From: Plantago ovata | Taxonomy: Eukaryota; Streptophyta; Magnoliopsida; Lamiales; Plantaginaceae | NCBI GenBank assembly: GCA_028274465.1 | Contig: CM051455.1 | Span: 52,520,725-52,584,724 of the forward strand | Direction of reading: 5' to 3' | Length of the DNA stretch: 64,000 bases | In this document: in pieces, positions 11,817 through 21,877 of the stretch | Position numbering within the stretch: the stretch's first letter is position 1 | Layout of the letters: each line of letters opens with the position of its first letter | Translations under genes and position numbers: made by a program | Notes under the pieces: model-generated | Database searches by the model: none | What the model was told of the DNA's origin: nothing | The model's input: the letters and a program-made list of their open reading frames with translations, nothing else

Positions 11817-13170
11817 CACTACAAAAAAAATCGCAGTTTAGTGACGCTCCCATGCCTCACTAAACTGCCCCCCATGCGTCGCTAAACCCTTGGTCGCTAA
11901 ATGGCGAGGCGACCCATGCGGTCAAGCGTCGCTAATTTAGCTACCATTCTATGCGTCGCTAAATTAGCGACCCATTACCCGGTAATGGGTCGCTAATTTA
12001 GCGACGCATAAAATCTGGAATTTTTTTTTAAAAATAAATTATTCTCTCTGCCTTGTGTTTCCTGGGTTTCGAACCTAGGACATCCTTACCCAACACCTTA
12101 CTAACACAACACCCTTACCGCTCGGTTACCAATAATTATGATAATTCTTGTATAAGTTCTAGATAATATATAGTTGTTGCTCTTCATAGTCACTTCCATA
12201 TGTTTATATTTATAAACAGTTTATATATTCATACGGTTTGAGATATCTCAATTACTAAGTGGACTATCTAAGGAATAGGTCACTAAATTTTAATTTTTTT
12301 TTATTTCTTAACGGTTGAGTTACTTAGACACTAAAAGTTTATTTTTGAACGGTTGGGGTTACTTAGTTACGGACTTCTGTTTTGGTGTTATTTTATATTC
12401 TTTGTGCACTCCTTATTTCGTAAGTGTTTTTTTCTTTTAGTTTTGTAGAATAGTGTCACGTTTTGATGTTTTTCATGTTTCAAGCACTTAGGTACGAAAC
12501 TGTGATTTTGAGCTTAAAACGCTGCAAAGTGATCTTGTTGAAGTTTCTCGATCTCCATGGATATGTTCGTGAGTGACCGTAGTTCGATTTAAGCCAATAA
12601 GTTCATTTGGGAAAAACTTAGACTTACCTTAGAAGCATATATTCAGAAGTTCGAATAAAGGTTTTGGAGTCGTTCAAGTGTGCAAGATTAGTGCAGTCTA
12701 GCCATTTCATCCATAACTCCTTCATACGATATTGAATCAACCTCAAATCAACGTCCATGCGTAGATAACTCAACGAGGTATCCAACGGCAGATTATGCGC
12801 ACCAATCCGATAACAGATGAGCCCTATAGCTCCAGTTGAATGTGAGGAGACCCACCTGAAAATTATGCAGTTTTTTGCGACCCATAGCCCAAGCGTCGCT
12901 AATTTTTGCGACGCATGAGTTTTGGTCGCTAAATTAGCGACGCATAACCATGCGTCGCTAATTTAGCGACCCTTGAGCTTTGGTCGCTAAAATTAGCAAC
13001 GCATGGTCTATGGGTCGCTAAAATTAGCGACGCATGGTAGCGACGCATAACCATGCGTCGCTAATTTAACGACCAAAACTCATGCGTCGCTAATTAGCGT
13101 CGCATAAAATTAGCGACGCATGGTTATGCGTCGCTAATTTGCGTCACTATTTGATGTTTTTCTTGTAGTG
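11817..13170. mobile_element. Non-autonomous CACTA transposon, 1354 bp
   Basis: Starts CACTACAAAAAAAATCGC and ends TTTTTCTTGTAGTG, the inverted ends of CACTA (En/Spm) elements, flanked by the 3-bp target duplication CAA (11814-11816 and 13171-13173). Subterminal regions at both ends carry many direct and inverted copies of a TGCGTCGCTAAATTAGCGACGC-type word (core GCGTCGCTAA); such arrays are the binding sites of the TNPA protein in this family. No transposase frame is present, so it would depend on an autonomous relative. Confidence 0.93.
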
Positions 13171-14479
13171 CAATTAATAAAATTCTTTGTTGTATTAAAA
13201 GAATAAAAAACTTTACAACATATATTACCTTCATTATTGATCAATATTCATCAAAATCCTAGGGTTTCCATAATACATTATACTTCAACAGTTCAACATC
13301 ATAATAGGCCACACAGGTGAATATAAGCATCTATTCTAGAGTCCTAAACATCGATATTCTAGACAAAAACTGGACTTCAGTTCACAATCGTAGTCTGCAC
13401 CCATGTTAAATCTTCTTCTTCTTTTTTATTTTTTATTTATTATCTCCAACTATTGTTATATATTTTCTCAGATGTTTTGTCGAGTAATCCTAATCCAAAT
13501 AACTCATTTCAAGTTTGTAACAAATATGTCAAATTAATAAATAATTAGATCATGTTTCTTTTGGTTCAACTTAGAGAGTGAATTTTCAAACTAGAGCATG
13601 CTTTATAAATTATTAGAACGAACAAGAGCCACATTCCGCTCTAAGAGCGCCAAAGCGAGGTTTGAGCGTAAAGTGAAGAGGTTTGAGATCGCTCTATGTG
13701 ATCTAGGTTTTAGCTCATACTTTTTGTTGAATAAAAAAAAAGTCTTTGCGTTGTTTGTATAAATTAAAATTCATTAATTTCATTTTAAATTTATTCAAAT
13801 CATTATTTACTTATTTATTTTTCATATTATATTACAAACAGAGTAATAATTCCAGTTCATTTCATCCAATTCTTTTTGGACGAAGAGAACAAATGATCAC
13901 CTCACTTGAATTTGATATAAAACTCAATTGATTAAGCTTAAAACTCCATTAGACTTCCTTTAATTGATGAAAAGAGGTATTCGATATCATCCTTCCCACC
14001 CGGCCGGCAAGATTCATTAGACTGATTTGCTTCCAACTTATTCCACATCATTTCTATTCTATGTGGAATAATTACAATTAATTGAAATAATGAAATAATG
14101 TGATAATAACACACACAGAGACATTGGGATTAATCCTTTTTGACATACTTAATGTTGGAATAGATTCCGTATTGATTAGTTCGTTTTAAAATCCTTTTTC
14201 CATTTGCTTTAGGAGAGCATCTTTGAGTGCGCCACTATACGAAAACTACTAAACTAGGGTGCTTTGAGAGGTTAGCAAATCGGTTTTAGTTAGACACGTT
14301 TTCGTTTCGAGTTAGACACCTCAACAAAATTGACATTTCATGCCCATGTTTTTATTTATAGGTTCAAGGCTTCAAGCGTGATGGGATGGAAGTGAATATG
14401 TGGTTATGTCATATTTGGACTAAAACCTGCCGCAGGCCCGCAGCTATACGCGAAGCTTAGTTTGGCTCGCATGATTTAT
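13171..14479. other. AT-rich intergenic stretch; partial copy of the CACTA left flank
   Basis: 13171-13244 repeats the 70-odd bases that lie left of the CACTA element (about 11745-11815) with several mismatches. Beyond that the stretch is AT-rich with no supported gene; the frame at 13746-13931 has no recognisable domain. Confidence 0.5.
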
Positions 14480-14770
14480 ACACCAACCAAGGGCATATCC
14501 AATAATTGAGTTTTGGGTAGGCTGAATTCAAGTAGAAACAATGGAGAGTAGAGAAATGTGAGAAAAACAGAAAATGCTATGAGAAGAAGAAAAATGATGT
14601 ATTAGATAAAACTAAAATTATTGGGAAAAAATTCAAGAAAATATATAAAGAAAATGGAGAAATAGGGGGTGAAAATTAAAGAAAAAGTCGTGAGAATAAG
14701 AAAAATAAAAAAACTAAACATGCAATTGCATGGGTATGGCAAGGAACAAACCTGACTTGGTAATATAATG

Positions 14771-17483
14771 CACATGTACGGTAAAGGAAAACTGACTTTA
14801 GCGACGGATGTCATCCGTCGCTATATGTTAGCAATCCGTCGCTAAAGGCGATGTCCTCGCGAAAAGTGGCGTCGCTAAAATAAAAGGCCACGGTTAAACC
14901 CAACCGTCGCAAAATAATAGTGATGGATAAACCTATCCGTCTCCCTAGTGGTCGTTGACCATTATGGAGACGGAACAAATTTACCGTCGCTATTATTTTG
15001 CGACGGATAGGTTTAACCGTCGCTAAATGGATGAGACACGTGTCCTTCCCTGGCCAAGTGCTCAGTGGGACGGATAGAGTCATCCGTCGCTATATTTTAT
15101 ATATATATATATATAGTTTTTTTTTTAATTTCTGTTATTGTTTTCAAATTATGTTTGTTATTCGAGTTAAAATTGAATGCGCCAGAGATTTATGTACGAT
15201 GATTGACGGTACGAAACTATAAATTTCATTCAACAAACTAAAATTGTACGTACAGAAATACCAAAATGTACGAACATAAACATAAAAAACGAGCATCTCA
15301 AAATGTACGGAGATGCAATCCTACAATGTACGAACATAAACTAAAAATACTAAAACTACTAGCTACTCCTCTGCCTGTGCGTTCTCCACCCCACCCAAAG
15401 CTCCAGCATGGTGGTGCGGCTGGATGAGGGGAGGGTCCCGGTTCCAGTACGCTTCCCACAACGGCCGAGAAGCCGTGTCAATCCACAGGGGCCATTTTCC
15501 CTCCTTGCTCCAGTCAGTTTTGACTCTCATCATCGTATGCATGTGGATGCTAGATCCTCGGACCAGGAACGCATTTCACAACTCGTCCATATGAGCAAGA
15601 GGCATATAGTAGTAGTTCTGCAATATATATTCAATGTACATAAGTGAAATAAAACACAATTTGCCTAAATGTTACACTTAATTAATGAGCGCCGCCTACT
15701 CAATAACCTAAGGTTGCGGTCTAACATAATCATGGGCGCCGCCTACCCAACATCATGAATGCGGACGTAAAGTTATTAAATACAAATAAAGTACCTTCAA
15801 TTCCTCGAAAAACTGCTCCTTTGCGGACATAGGAAGCGTACTCCACCTTTCACCCCCACTCCCTGGCTCTGCTTCTACGGATGATGTTACCCAACTTTCT
15901 ATTAGCTTCAGGCGGGTGAAACCTGTAACACATATTAAAAAAATAATTATGGATACCCACAACTATATATAAAAACAATTAAATACAAACTTTAAGTACA
16001 AAACTTACATGGAACCTTGCCCCACAGACATGACATGCAGTCCATTGTCGCCGCCCTGGGGCAGTGCTTGACCATCGTCGCCGCCATGGGGTTGTGCTTG
16101 ACTATCGATGTTCATTGTCTTGATTGTTAGTTAACTTATTGTCAGTTAATAAGTTGTCACTTAATAAGTACATACGAGGACTCGGAAAGCATGCAAGGAA
16201 AGTTTGTAATGGTTACTCTATGGATACCAGGAAATAAAGTCCATTTATTAGTAGGTCACGCGATGATCATATTATTAGTTTGGTCCTATGGTGTGTTCAG
16301 TTAAATACAATCAGTTCGCTTAAATGTCAGTAAGGCTTATCAATGGGTGCAAACCAATAAAACGCTTACTGATCGACAGTAAACGTATAGTATTAGTTAT
16401 CACCCAATGTAAGCCTAATCCAACACTTCCAAACTAATATATGTATATCATCATCACACTTTATAAAATGATTAAATATTAACCAAAATCGTAAAAGTCT
16501 ACTTCCAGAATACATCTATTTCAATCTACTTTAATAAACCAAAAATTACTCAAAATAAATATAAATAATTAAATTAACTAATTAACATAATTAACCAGAT
16601 TTATTTAACTGAATTAATCTATATTATACTAATTACAGTTAATATAATCAATTAACAGCTTCTCATTAATTAAAACAAATTTATAAAATTAAATAAGAAA
16701 TCGAAAAAATGGAAGAACAAACTGATTATTGCTATACAACATATATAATCTAACAATTTACAACTAGAAAAATCATAATTAAGCACAACAATTAGAAAGC
16801 CCCAAAAATAGGGTTAGGGTTCTAACCTTTTATTTGGGCAGAGAATCTGAGGTGGTGGCAGTGGTGGATTTGAGGCATCGTCGAATCATCTACATCCACA
16901 AACAAGAAACACAAACAAACAAAGGGAAGAAGATAGAGTCAGATTCGAAACCAAATCAAATGAGAGAAGAAAATTTCGCAGATAAGAAAGGGTAAGAAGA
17001 TACAAAACATAAACACGAGACTTACCGTGGTGATGTGGTCGAGGTGGTGGTTGTGGTGGTGGAGCCGATCCGTGGTGGTGGTGGTGGTGGATTTGAGATG
17101 GGAGGAGAAGAAGGAGTTAGGGTTTGAAGAGATTTGGAATGGAGAAGTGAATGAATCTGTACAGACGATGCCGTCTGTATAGTCGACACTTAGCGACGGA
17201 TAAGTCTATCGTCGCTAGGTGTTCATTTATTTTATTTTTTTCAATTTTCTTTATTTTGGTCAACAGAGTTAGCGACGCATAGACTTATCCGTCACTAATT
17301 TAGTGACGGATAAAATTTATCCGTCGCTAGGTTGATGCCAGATTGACCGTTTCCAATGACGAACTGGGCTTAGAGCGCAGTTCGTCATTATCCGTCGCTA
17401 ACCGTAGGATCCGTCGCTAATTAACGATGGATTGTATATCCGTATCTACTAATCCGTCGCTAAATGCCTGATTTCTTGTAGTG
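14771..17483. mobile_element. CACTA transposon, deletion derivative with tnpA-like remnants
   Basis: The right end (TTTCTTGTAGTG, to 17483) is a standard CACTA end. The left end is degenerate: CACATGTACGGTAAAGG near 14771 is where it should be, so the left boundary is approximate. Both subterminal regions (14798-15090 and 17185-17465) carry repeated TTAGCGACGGAT / ATCCGTCGCTAA words in both orientations. The centre carries remains of a transposase-associated gene on the minus strand. Sits inside the hAT-like element 14488-17551. Confidence 0.85.
15365..16115 (-). pseudogene. tnpA-like (Transposase_24 family) gene remnant in CACTA
   Basis: Three exon-like blocks align with the intact gene at 38416-40359. 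First block, 16115-16009: ATG then NIDSQAQPHGGDDGQALPQG, ending at a GTAAGT donor. Second block, 15922-15795: begins FHPPEANRKLGNII (compare FYPASAHSKIGDII) and ends SAKEQFFEELK at a GT donor, but the frame shifts within it. Third block, about 15612-15365: YYMPLAHM, then KWPLWIDTASRPLWEAYW (compare EWPLWLAYW), with a stop codon inside and a stop at the end. The downstream exons are missing. The product would be a DNA-binding CACTA accessory protein; this copy cannot make it. Confidence 0.75.
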
Positions 17484-17559
17484 TAAATAATAGAAACGAA
17501 ATTTTTGGGTAGGCTTCAGGCTACTCCAGTCCCTTTGTAGGTTCGCCCTTGACACCAAC

Positions 17560-17683
17560 TGTCGCATGAGTTGATAGGATTATTTATTAATTGCGTATGC
17601 GAAAGATAACAAAATTGTCAATCAACAACAATAAAAATCCATTTTTATTAGTTTAGTAAGGGTTAAACTTTATACTATTTATG

Positions 17684-17716
<33 letters not shown>

Positions 17717-18250
17717 ATGCTCTCTAAGATCGACTTTAATCATAAATTATTTCAAAACTATACTCCTACTAAAACATATAATGAAATTATATGATAAATT
17801 ATATTTATATAATTTTATAATTATAATTTTTTAAATATTTAATATGCATAATCAAAATTAATTTGTAGTTTTAAAATGTTCAAATGACCCACTCTACTTG
17901 GGACGGACGAAGTTTACCGTCTGAGTACCTAATTCCCAGCAACGGATTGAGTTTAGCTGCCTGGTAAGACGTGGGCAAGTGTAATATTGTTCCTTAATCC
18001 TTACTTCCTTTACCTTTTTAATAAATAAAATATATTCTACAGACTACAATCAAAATGTAACGATTTAAACTAACACGTAACCTTTACATCTGCATAAAGT
18101 ATTATTAATGATATAGAAGTATATTATTAATATGAAATGTCGGTCTAGTATCCAAAATTCGATATGGCTATCTCGGGTAAATCTCAATAAACCCCTATAA
18201 TTATCTAATATTTGCACCAAATCCCTAAAATATAGAATCTGCATTAGAAA
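17560..18250. other. AT-rich intergenic stretch with a 31-base A run
   Basis: A homopolymer of 31 A lies at 17684-17714. The rest is AT-rich with no coding signal. The A run could be the tail of an old retroposed copy, but no source is recognisable upstream. Confidence 0.5.
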
Positions 18251-18251
18251 A

Positions 18252-19230
18252 TCATTTTTTTCGAAACGATGGAAAAATATATTAAGTAATAAAAGATCTT
18301 ACATGCCGAATAGTAATATCTTCATCTAGTTTAAGAACATCTAACAACCAAGTAGGGCAAATATCCAAAATATACATATTAGACTCTGTAAAAAGCGAAT
18401 GAGTAGAGCCAAAGTTCGCTTTCTTCCTTCATTTGCTAGTCGGTCAGCTACTTGGTTTGTCTCGCGATAGCCAAAAGGACTTGTACACTGTCCATAGAGT
18501 CCATCCTCCTACATGCGTCCTGCCTGAGAGTTTCTTGGGAAGGTGATGCCGTTGTTCCCCTGTTGAGACAAGATATAAGCATTTTGGAGTCAGTTTTAAT
18601 AATAATCCGTTTTCCATCTATTCGTGTACACAATTGTAGGCCAAGTTTTAAAGCATGAAATTCCGCTAGTGCTGGCGAGGTTCTACCCAGAAACAGTGGT
18701 GCTGCAATTATAAAATGACCATTAGAATTTCTAATTATAGCACCCGCTCCTGAATGTCCTGTTATGGGATCATGAGAAACATCTATGGTAATGCAAAGAT
18801 AGTCTGTTGGGGGTGGTTCCCATTTACAAGGGATTGTTGTGGTGATATTGTTTTGTTCCATATTGTGTAACTGGTTGTTATCTTCTATAAGTTGTGCCAA
18901 TCTGGTTTGAAAGGCTGGGATGGTGATTTCTTGATTTTTGAATTTTTTTTTCATTCCTTGTGATCCATATCAACCAAGCAAATAGTATAGTCCTATTTTG
19001 CTGGTATACATCAGTCATCATGCCGAAGATTATTTGTTCAAAAGAAGTTATGTTAGGGTAAAATCCCAAGTTTCTTGTTCTTTCTGATTGAAACACCTGA
19101 CATTGAAAAATGAGGTGATTTAAGGTTTCTTCCTCCTTATGGCAAAGAGAACATACATGATTTGTTATTATTGCATTAGAAAAACATTGATGCCACAATG
19201 GAATTCTTTTGTGAAATAAGAGGGCAACTG
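18252..19230 (-). mobile_element. 5'-truncated L1-type LINE: zf-RVT and RNase H end
   Basis: The minus strand encodes a zinc-binding reverse-transcriptase-associated domain (19222-18878: HKRIPLWHQCFSNAI, CSLCHKEEETLNHLIFQC), then a C-terminal RNase H (18954-18448: CKWEPP, TIDVSHDPITGHSGAGAIIR, AEFHALKLGLQLC, IIKTDSKMLISCLNRG). A 3' tail (NMYILDICPTWLLDVLKLD in one frame) and a short A run (T7 at 18255-18261 on the plus strand) follow. The two domain frames overlap in different phases, so a frameshift separates them. Everything 5' of the zinc domain is missing, the usual result of incomplete reverse transcription. Closest in this window to the fragment at 32205-32553. Confidence 0.88.
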
Positions 19231-19690
19231 ATCAACACCTTATAGAATAACTTCCACTCTGATAACACCAAGTTTCAATCAAACCTTACCAAAGTTAAAT
19301 TTTGGAGCTCGCATTGCAGTAATAAAGCATGTTATGACCATCGTTTTCTTGAATTTTCTTATCCTTCAATTATGGTTACATTTCAAAATAAAATGCCAGG
19401 TAGGGATGGTATTGGGCCGGGCTTTCATAGGCCCGGGTCCAGCTAGAAGTAAAGAGTGCACATATGACATATGGGATAATTGAATGGGTGTTGTTGCAAT
19501 TTATGAAAGTAACGTGTAAGGAATGATGAGGTTCCGCAATCAACGTATAACTGACTGTTAAAGCAATAATTGGACAGTTGTCGGTCTAAACCAAACCCGC
19601 GTTAGCAGGCCAGGCCCCTACAATTTTGCCTATTTCCAACTTTAAATTAGTGCCACTACTAATCTACTACTATCTCTCTAGATCTTTCCA
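19231..19690. other. Intergenic stretch upstream of the small peptide gene
   Basis: Contains a GGGCCGGGCTTTCATAGGCCCGGG palindrome-like patch near 19412-19436 and two GGCCC words that resemble site II type elements of plant promoters. No gene is seen. Confidence 0.35.
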
Positions 19691-19702
19691 TTTCTTTACC
19701 AC

Positions 19703-19709
19703 ATAAATA
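19703..19709 (+). promoter_or_regulatory. Possible TATA box of the 42-residue peptide gene
   Basis: ATAAATA lies 130 bases before the ATG at 19839 and is followed by a CT-rich leader (TCTCTTCTCTCTCTCAC at about 19779-19796), a common plant 5' UTR style. Confidence 0.45.
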
Positions 19710-19838
19710 CACTACAAAACCTCTTCTACAGATCATCCACAACTACTATTTCAAATTTCCAATACAAACACAAACAAATTCTCTTCTCTCTCTCACTACG
19801 TTTTGAGAAGCAGCAAATTAAGTAGTAGTTAAATTAAG

Positions 19839-19967
19839 ATGGGTGGTTTTGAGAGGAAAGTTAAGGAGAGAGCATATGAGGTTAAACACTTCTTCAAGAA
19901 AGGCTTCAAGGTTGTTAGCAGTTCCTGCAAGAAGGGATGGTACAAGGTTAAACACTTGAAGAAATAA
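19839..19967 (+). CDS. Small basic peptide, 42 residues, uncharacterised
   Basis: ATG in good context (aagATGGG) opens a 43-codon frame: MGGFERKVKERAYEVKHFFK, then KGFKVVSSSCKKGWYKVKHL, then KK and stop. It has 12 Lys and 2 Arg against 3 Glu, one Cys, and a repeated (Y)xVKH pattern, and would form a strongly cationic, partly amphipathic helix. There is no signal peptide or membrane span. A TATA-like box and CT-rich leader lie upstream, and a T-rich stretch suitable as 3' UTR follows. It resembles short lysine-rich hypothetical proteins annotated in plants, but I cannot name a family and do not infer a function. The coding call rests on start context, promoter layout and the ordered, low-mutation look of the frame; a chance ORF remains possible. 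Confidence 0.65.
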   Translation: MGGFERKVKERAYEVKHFFKKGFKVVSSSCKKGWYKVKHLKK

Positions 19968-21348
19968 TAATCACTACGTACTATTTCATCATTTCTTCTT
20001 CTTTTTTCTTTGGTTGCTTTTTTAATTATTTTTTTTACTGTAGTTGTAATTTTTCAATGTTCTTGAGTATGAATCTTCATATTTCTCTGATTGATGTGCT
20101 GCAGTTTCAAATTTAGGGAGCAGTTTTTCTTCTTCTTTTACTTGTATAATTCATTGGTGTACTATTTGATTGATTTTTGATGATCGTATCTTTTGAATTT
20201 GGGTTCGGATAGTCAACTTTTGTTAATATATCCCATGGCTTAAGCGCAACATGTTGCAGTGTGTATGCTTCTGTATCTTAGTAAGTTTATACTTTTTATG
20301 TCCTTTAGGAATATAATTCTTCATGTTCATACTTTTTATCTCGCCCCGAACATGGGAGGTTCACAGCTCTAAATTTTCTTCTTATTTCGTCGACGAATAT
20401 TTGAAGTAAATTTGATTTTTATTTATCATCACAATCAAGGCCATCCAGTAGTCATGTGGACACCCCACAATGCACACCTCGGCTCTTCCCTCATCGCCAC
20501 CTAAATTGTTAAAAACTGTTAGATATTGAATTTCAACTATAAAATGTAATAAAGTTGTGTTGTGGACCTGTGGTGCTTGTGCATATATAAACCGGAATTT
20601 ACTTTGTTCCCGGGGGAGGTGAGTGCAATTGTGCAAACTACATACGTACGAGATCAGCTTGAACCGGAATCTATAACTTGGCAATCTGCCTAATTATAGG
20701 CACAATAACAGATAGTATAAAAAGCCCAACGATTCGAATGTTCTAATCTAGCCCAAACACTAACAATTTGGATAATCAAGAACTGAAATTACAGAATACC
20801 AACGTTTCACTATGCTTGTTGAAATTTGGATCACAACGCTGAAAATTTGAACGATTTATTTCTCGACATTAGTTGCTATTGATTGAACCAGGGGTCTGGC
20901 GTTGAGTTATAAAGTGGTTTGGTGGTAAATGTGTTGAAGTAGCAAATAAGAGATAGGAAGCGGAAGCACAATGCTTTAGGCTTAATTGGAGTTCTAAATT
21001 TGATATAAGTGTATTTGAAGTTATAATTGTAATGTGGTAGAGTGGTGAAGTAGGAACTATAAAATAAACCCGCAATTATAAAAGTTATTAAAGAAAATAT
21101 AATCTTGACGATAATTTATCACATTGCTTCCACACCCCACACACAGAATATAAACCCACTCCAAAGTCCCCACTTAAGAGTCTAAAAGGAAAAATAAGAT
21201 GAAACTCATAAAATACAAGAAAGTGAAATACAGAGACGATATTTGATCCTTGACAATAATTTATTGCATTGCTCCCACACCCCGCAAACATAAACTAGTA
21301 TAAACCCGTTCCAAAGTCCCATTCTAAGATATGAAACTCATATAATAC
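19968..21348. other. Intergenic stretch ending in a diverged tandem duplication
   Basis: T-rich sequence after the peptide gene, then AT-rich DNA without a supported gene (minus frames at 20382-20684 and 20869-21291 have no recognisable domain). About 21097-21205 and 21239-21345 are two diverged direct copies (both have ATTTAT then CACACCCC and CCAAAGTCCC). The Copia element has inserted at the end of the second copy, in AATAC at 21344-21348. Confidence 0.5.
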
Positions 21349-21877
21349 GGTGAGGTGTTATCTCAACAACTGTTTCCGAATGTAATCAGGAAAAGGTAAT
21401 TATCTCCATTAGGAAATCAATTCCTATTTGAATTCAATTCCTATTCGAATTCCTTTAGGTATAGCTGCAAATTGAAGGCTATATAAAGGGGTGATTATTG
21501 CATGCTCATAACCAGATCTGGAGAAATAACAACACAGCTTGAAGACCCGGTTCGACTACTTCGAAGGGTGATATTATATAGATTATAGGTTCTAGCTTTG
21601 AGAGACAGATTTGTTCTTGTTTCTTGCATATTGTTAGGGACTTGTAATTGGGATTGATATAATATAGTGGAAGCTGGTGATCTCCGTGGACGTAGGTTAT
21701 TTAGAACCGAACCATGTTAAATCTTGTGTTCTCTTTTGCTTATCGTTCTTGCTCTGTTTCTGGTGTTTTGGTTGCTTGGGTGTGTGTTTGATTGGTGCAG
21801 CTGGTTCTCGGTGGTTTAGTTGTGTTGTGAGCTTTTGTGATTAGGTATAATCGACTATTGTTGAATCGAACTCAACA
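21349..21877 (+). repeat. 5' LTR of the Copia element
   Basis: 529 bp, ending CTCAACA, about 98.5 percent identical to 25756-26284. Contains a TATATAAAGG core-promoter-like site at about 21480-21489. Confidence 0.93.

Larger units (their letters stand above)
14488..17551. mobile_element. hAT-like non-autonomous element, interrupted by a CACTA element
   Basis: Ends are CAAGGGCATATCC at 14488 and its imperfect inverse at 17540-17551 (GGTTCGCCCTTG). They are flanked by the identical 8-bp sequence ACACCAAC at 14480-14487 and 17552-17559. An 8-bp target duplication with short inverted ends fits the hAT superfamily. Its own sequence is only about 280 bp on the left and 70 bp on the right; the rest is the nested CACTA insertion. 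No transposase is seen. Confidence 0.75.

Noticed and set aside
12066-12080. tRNA T-loop-like GGGTTTCGAACCTAG inside the first CACTA
   Set aside because: No acceptor stem, D arm or anticodon arm can be drawn around it, and it lies in transposon filler DNA.
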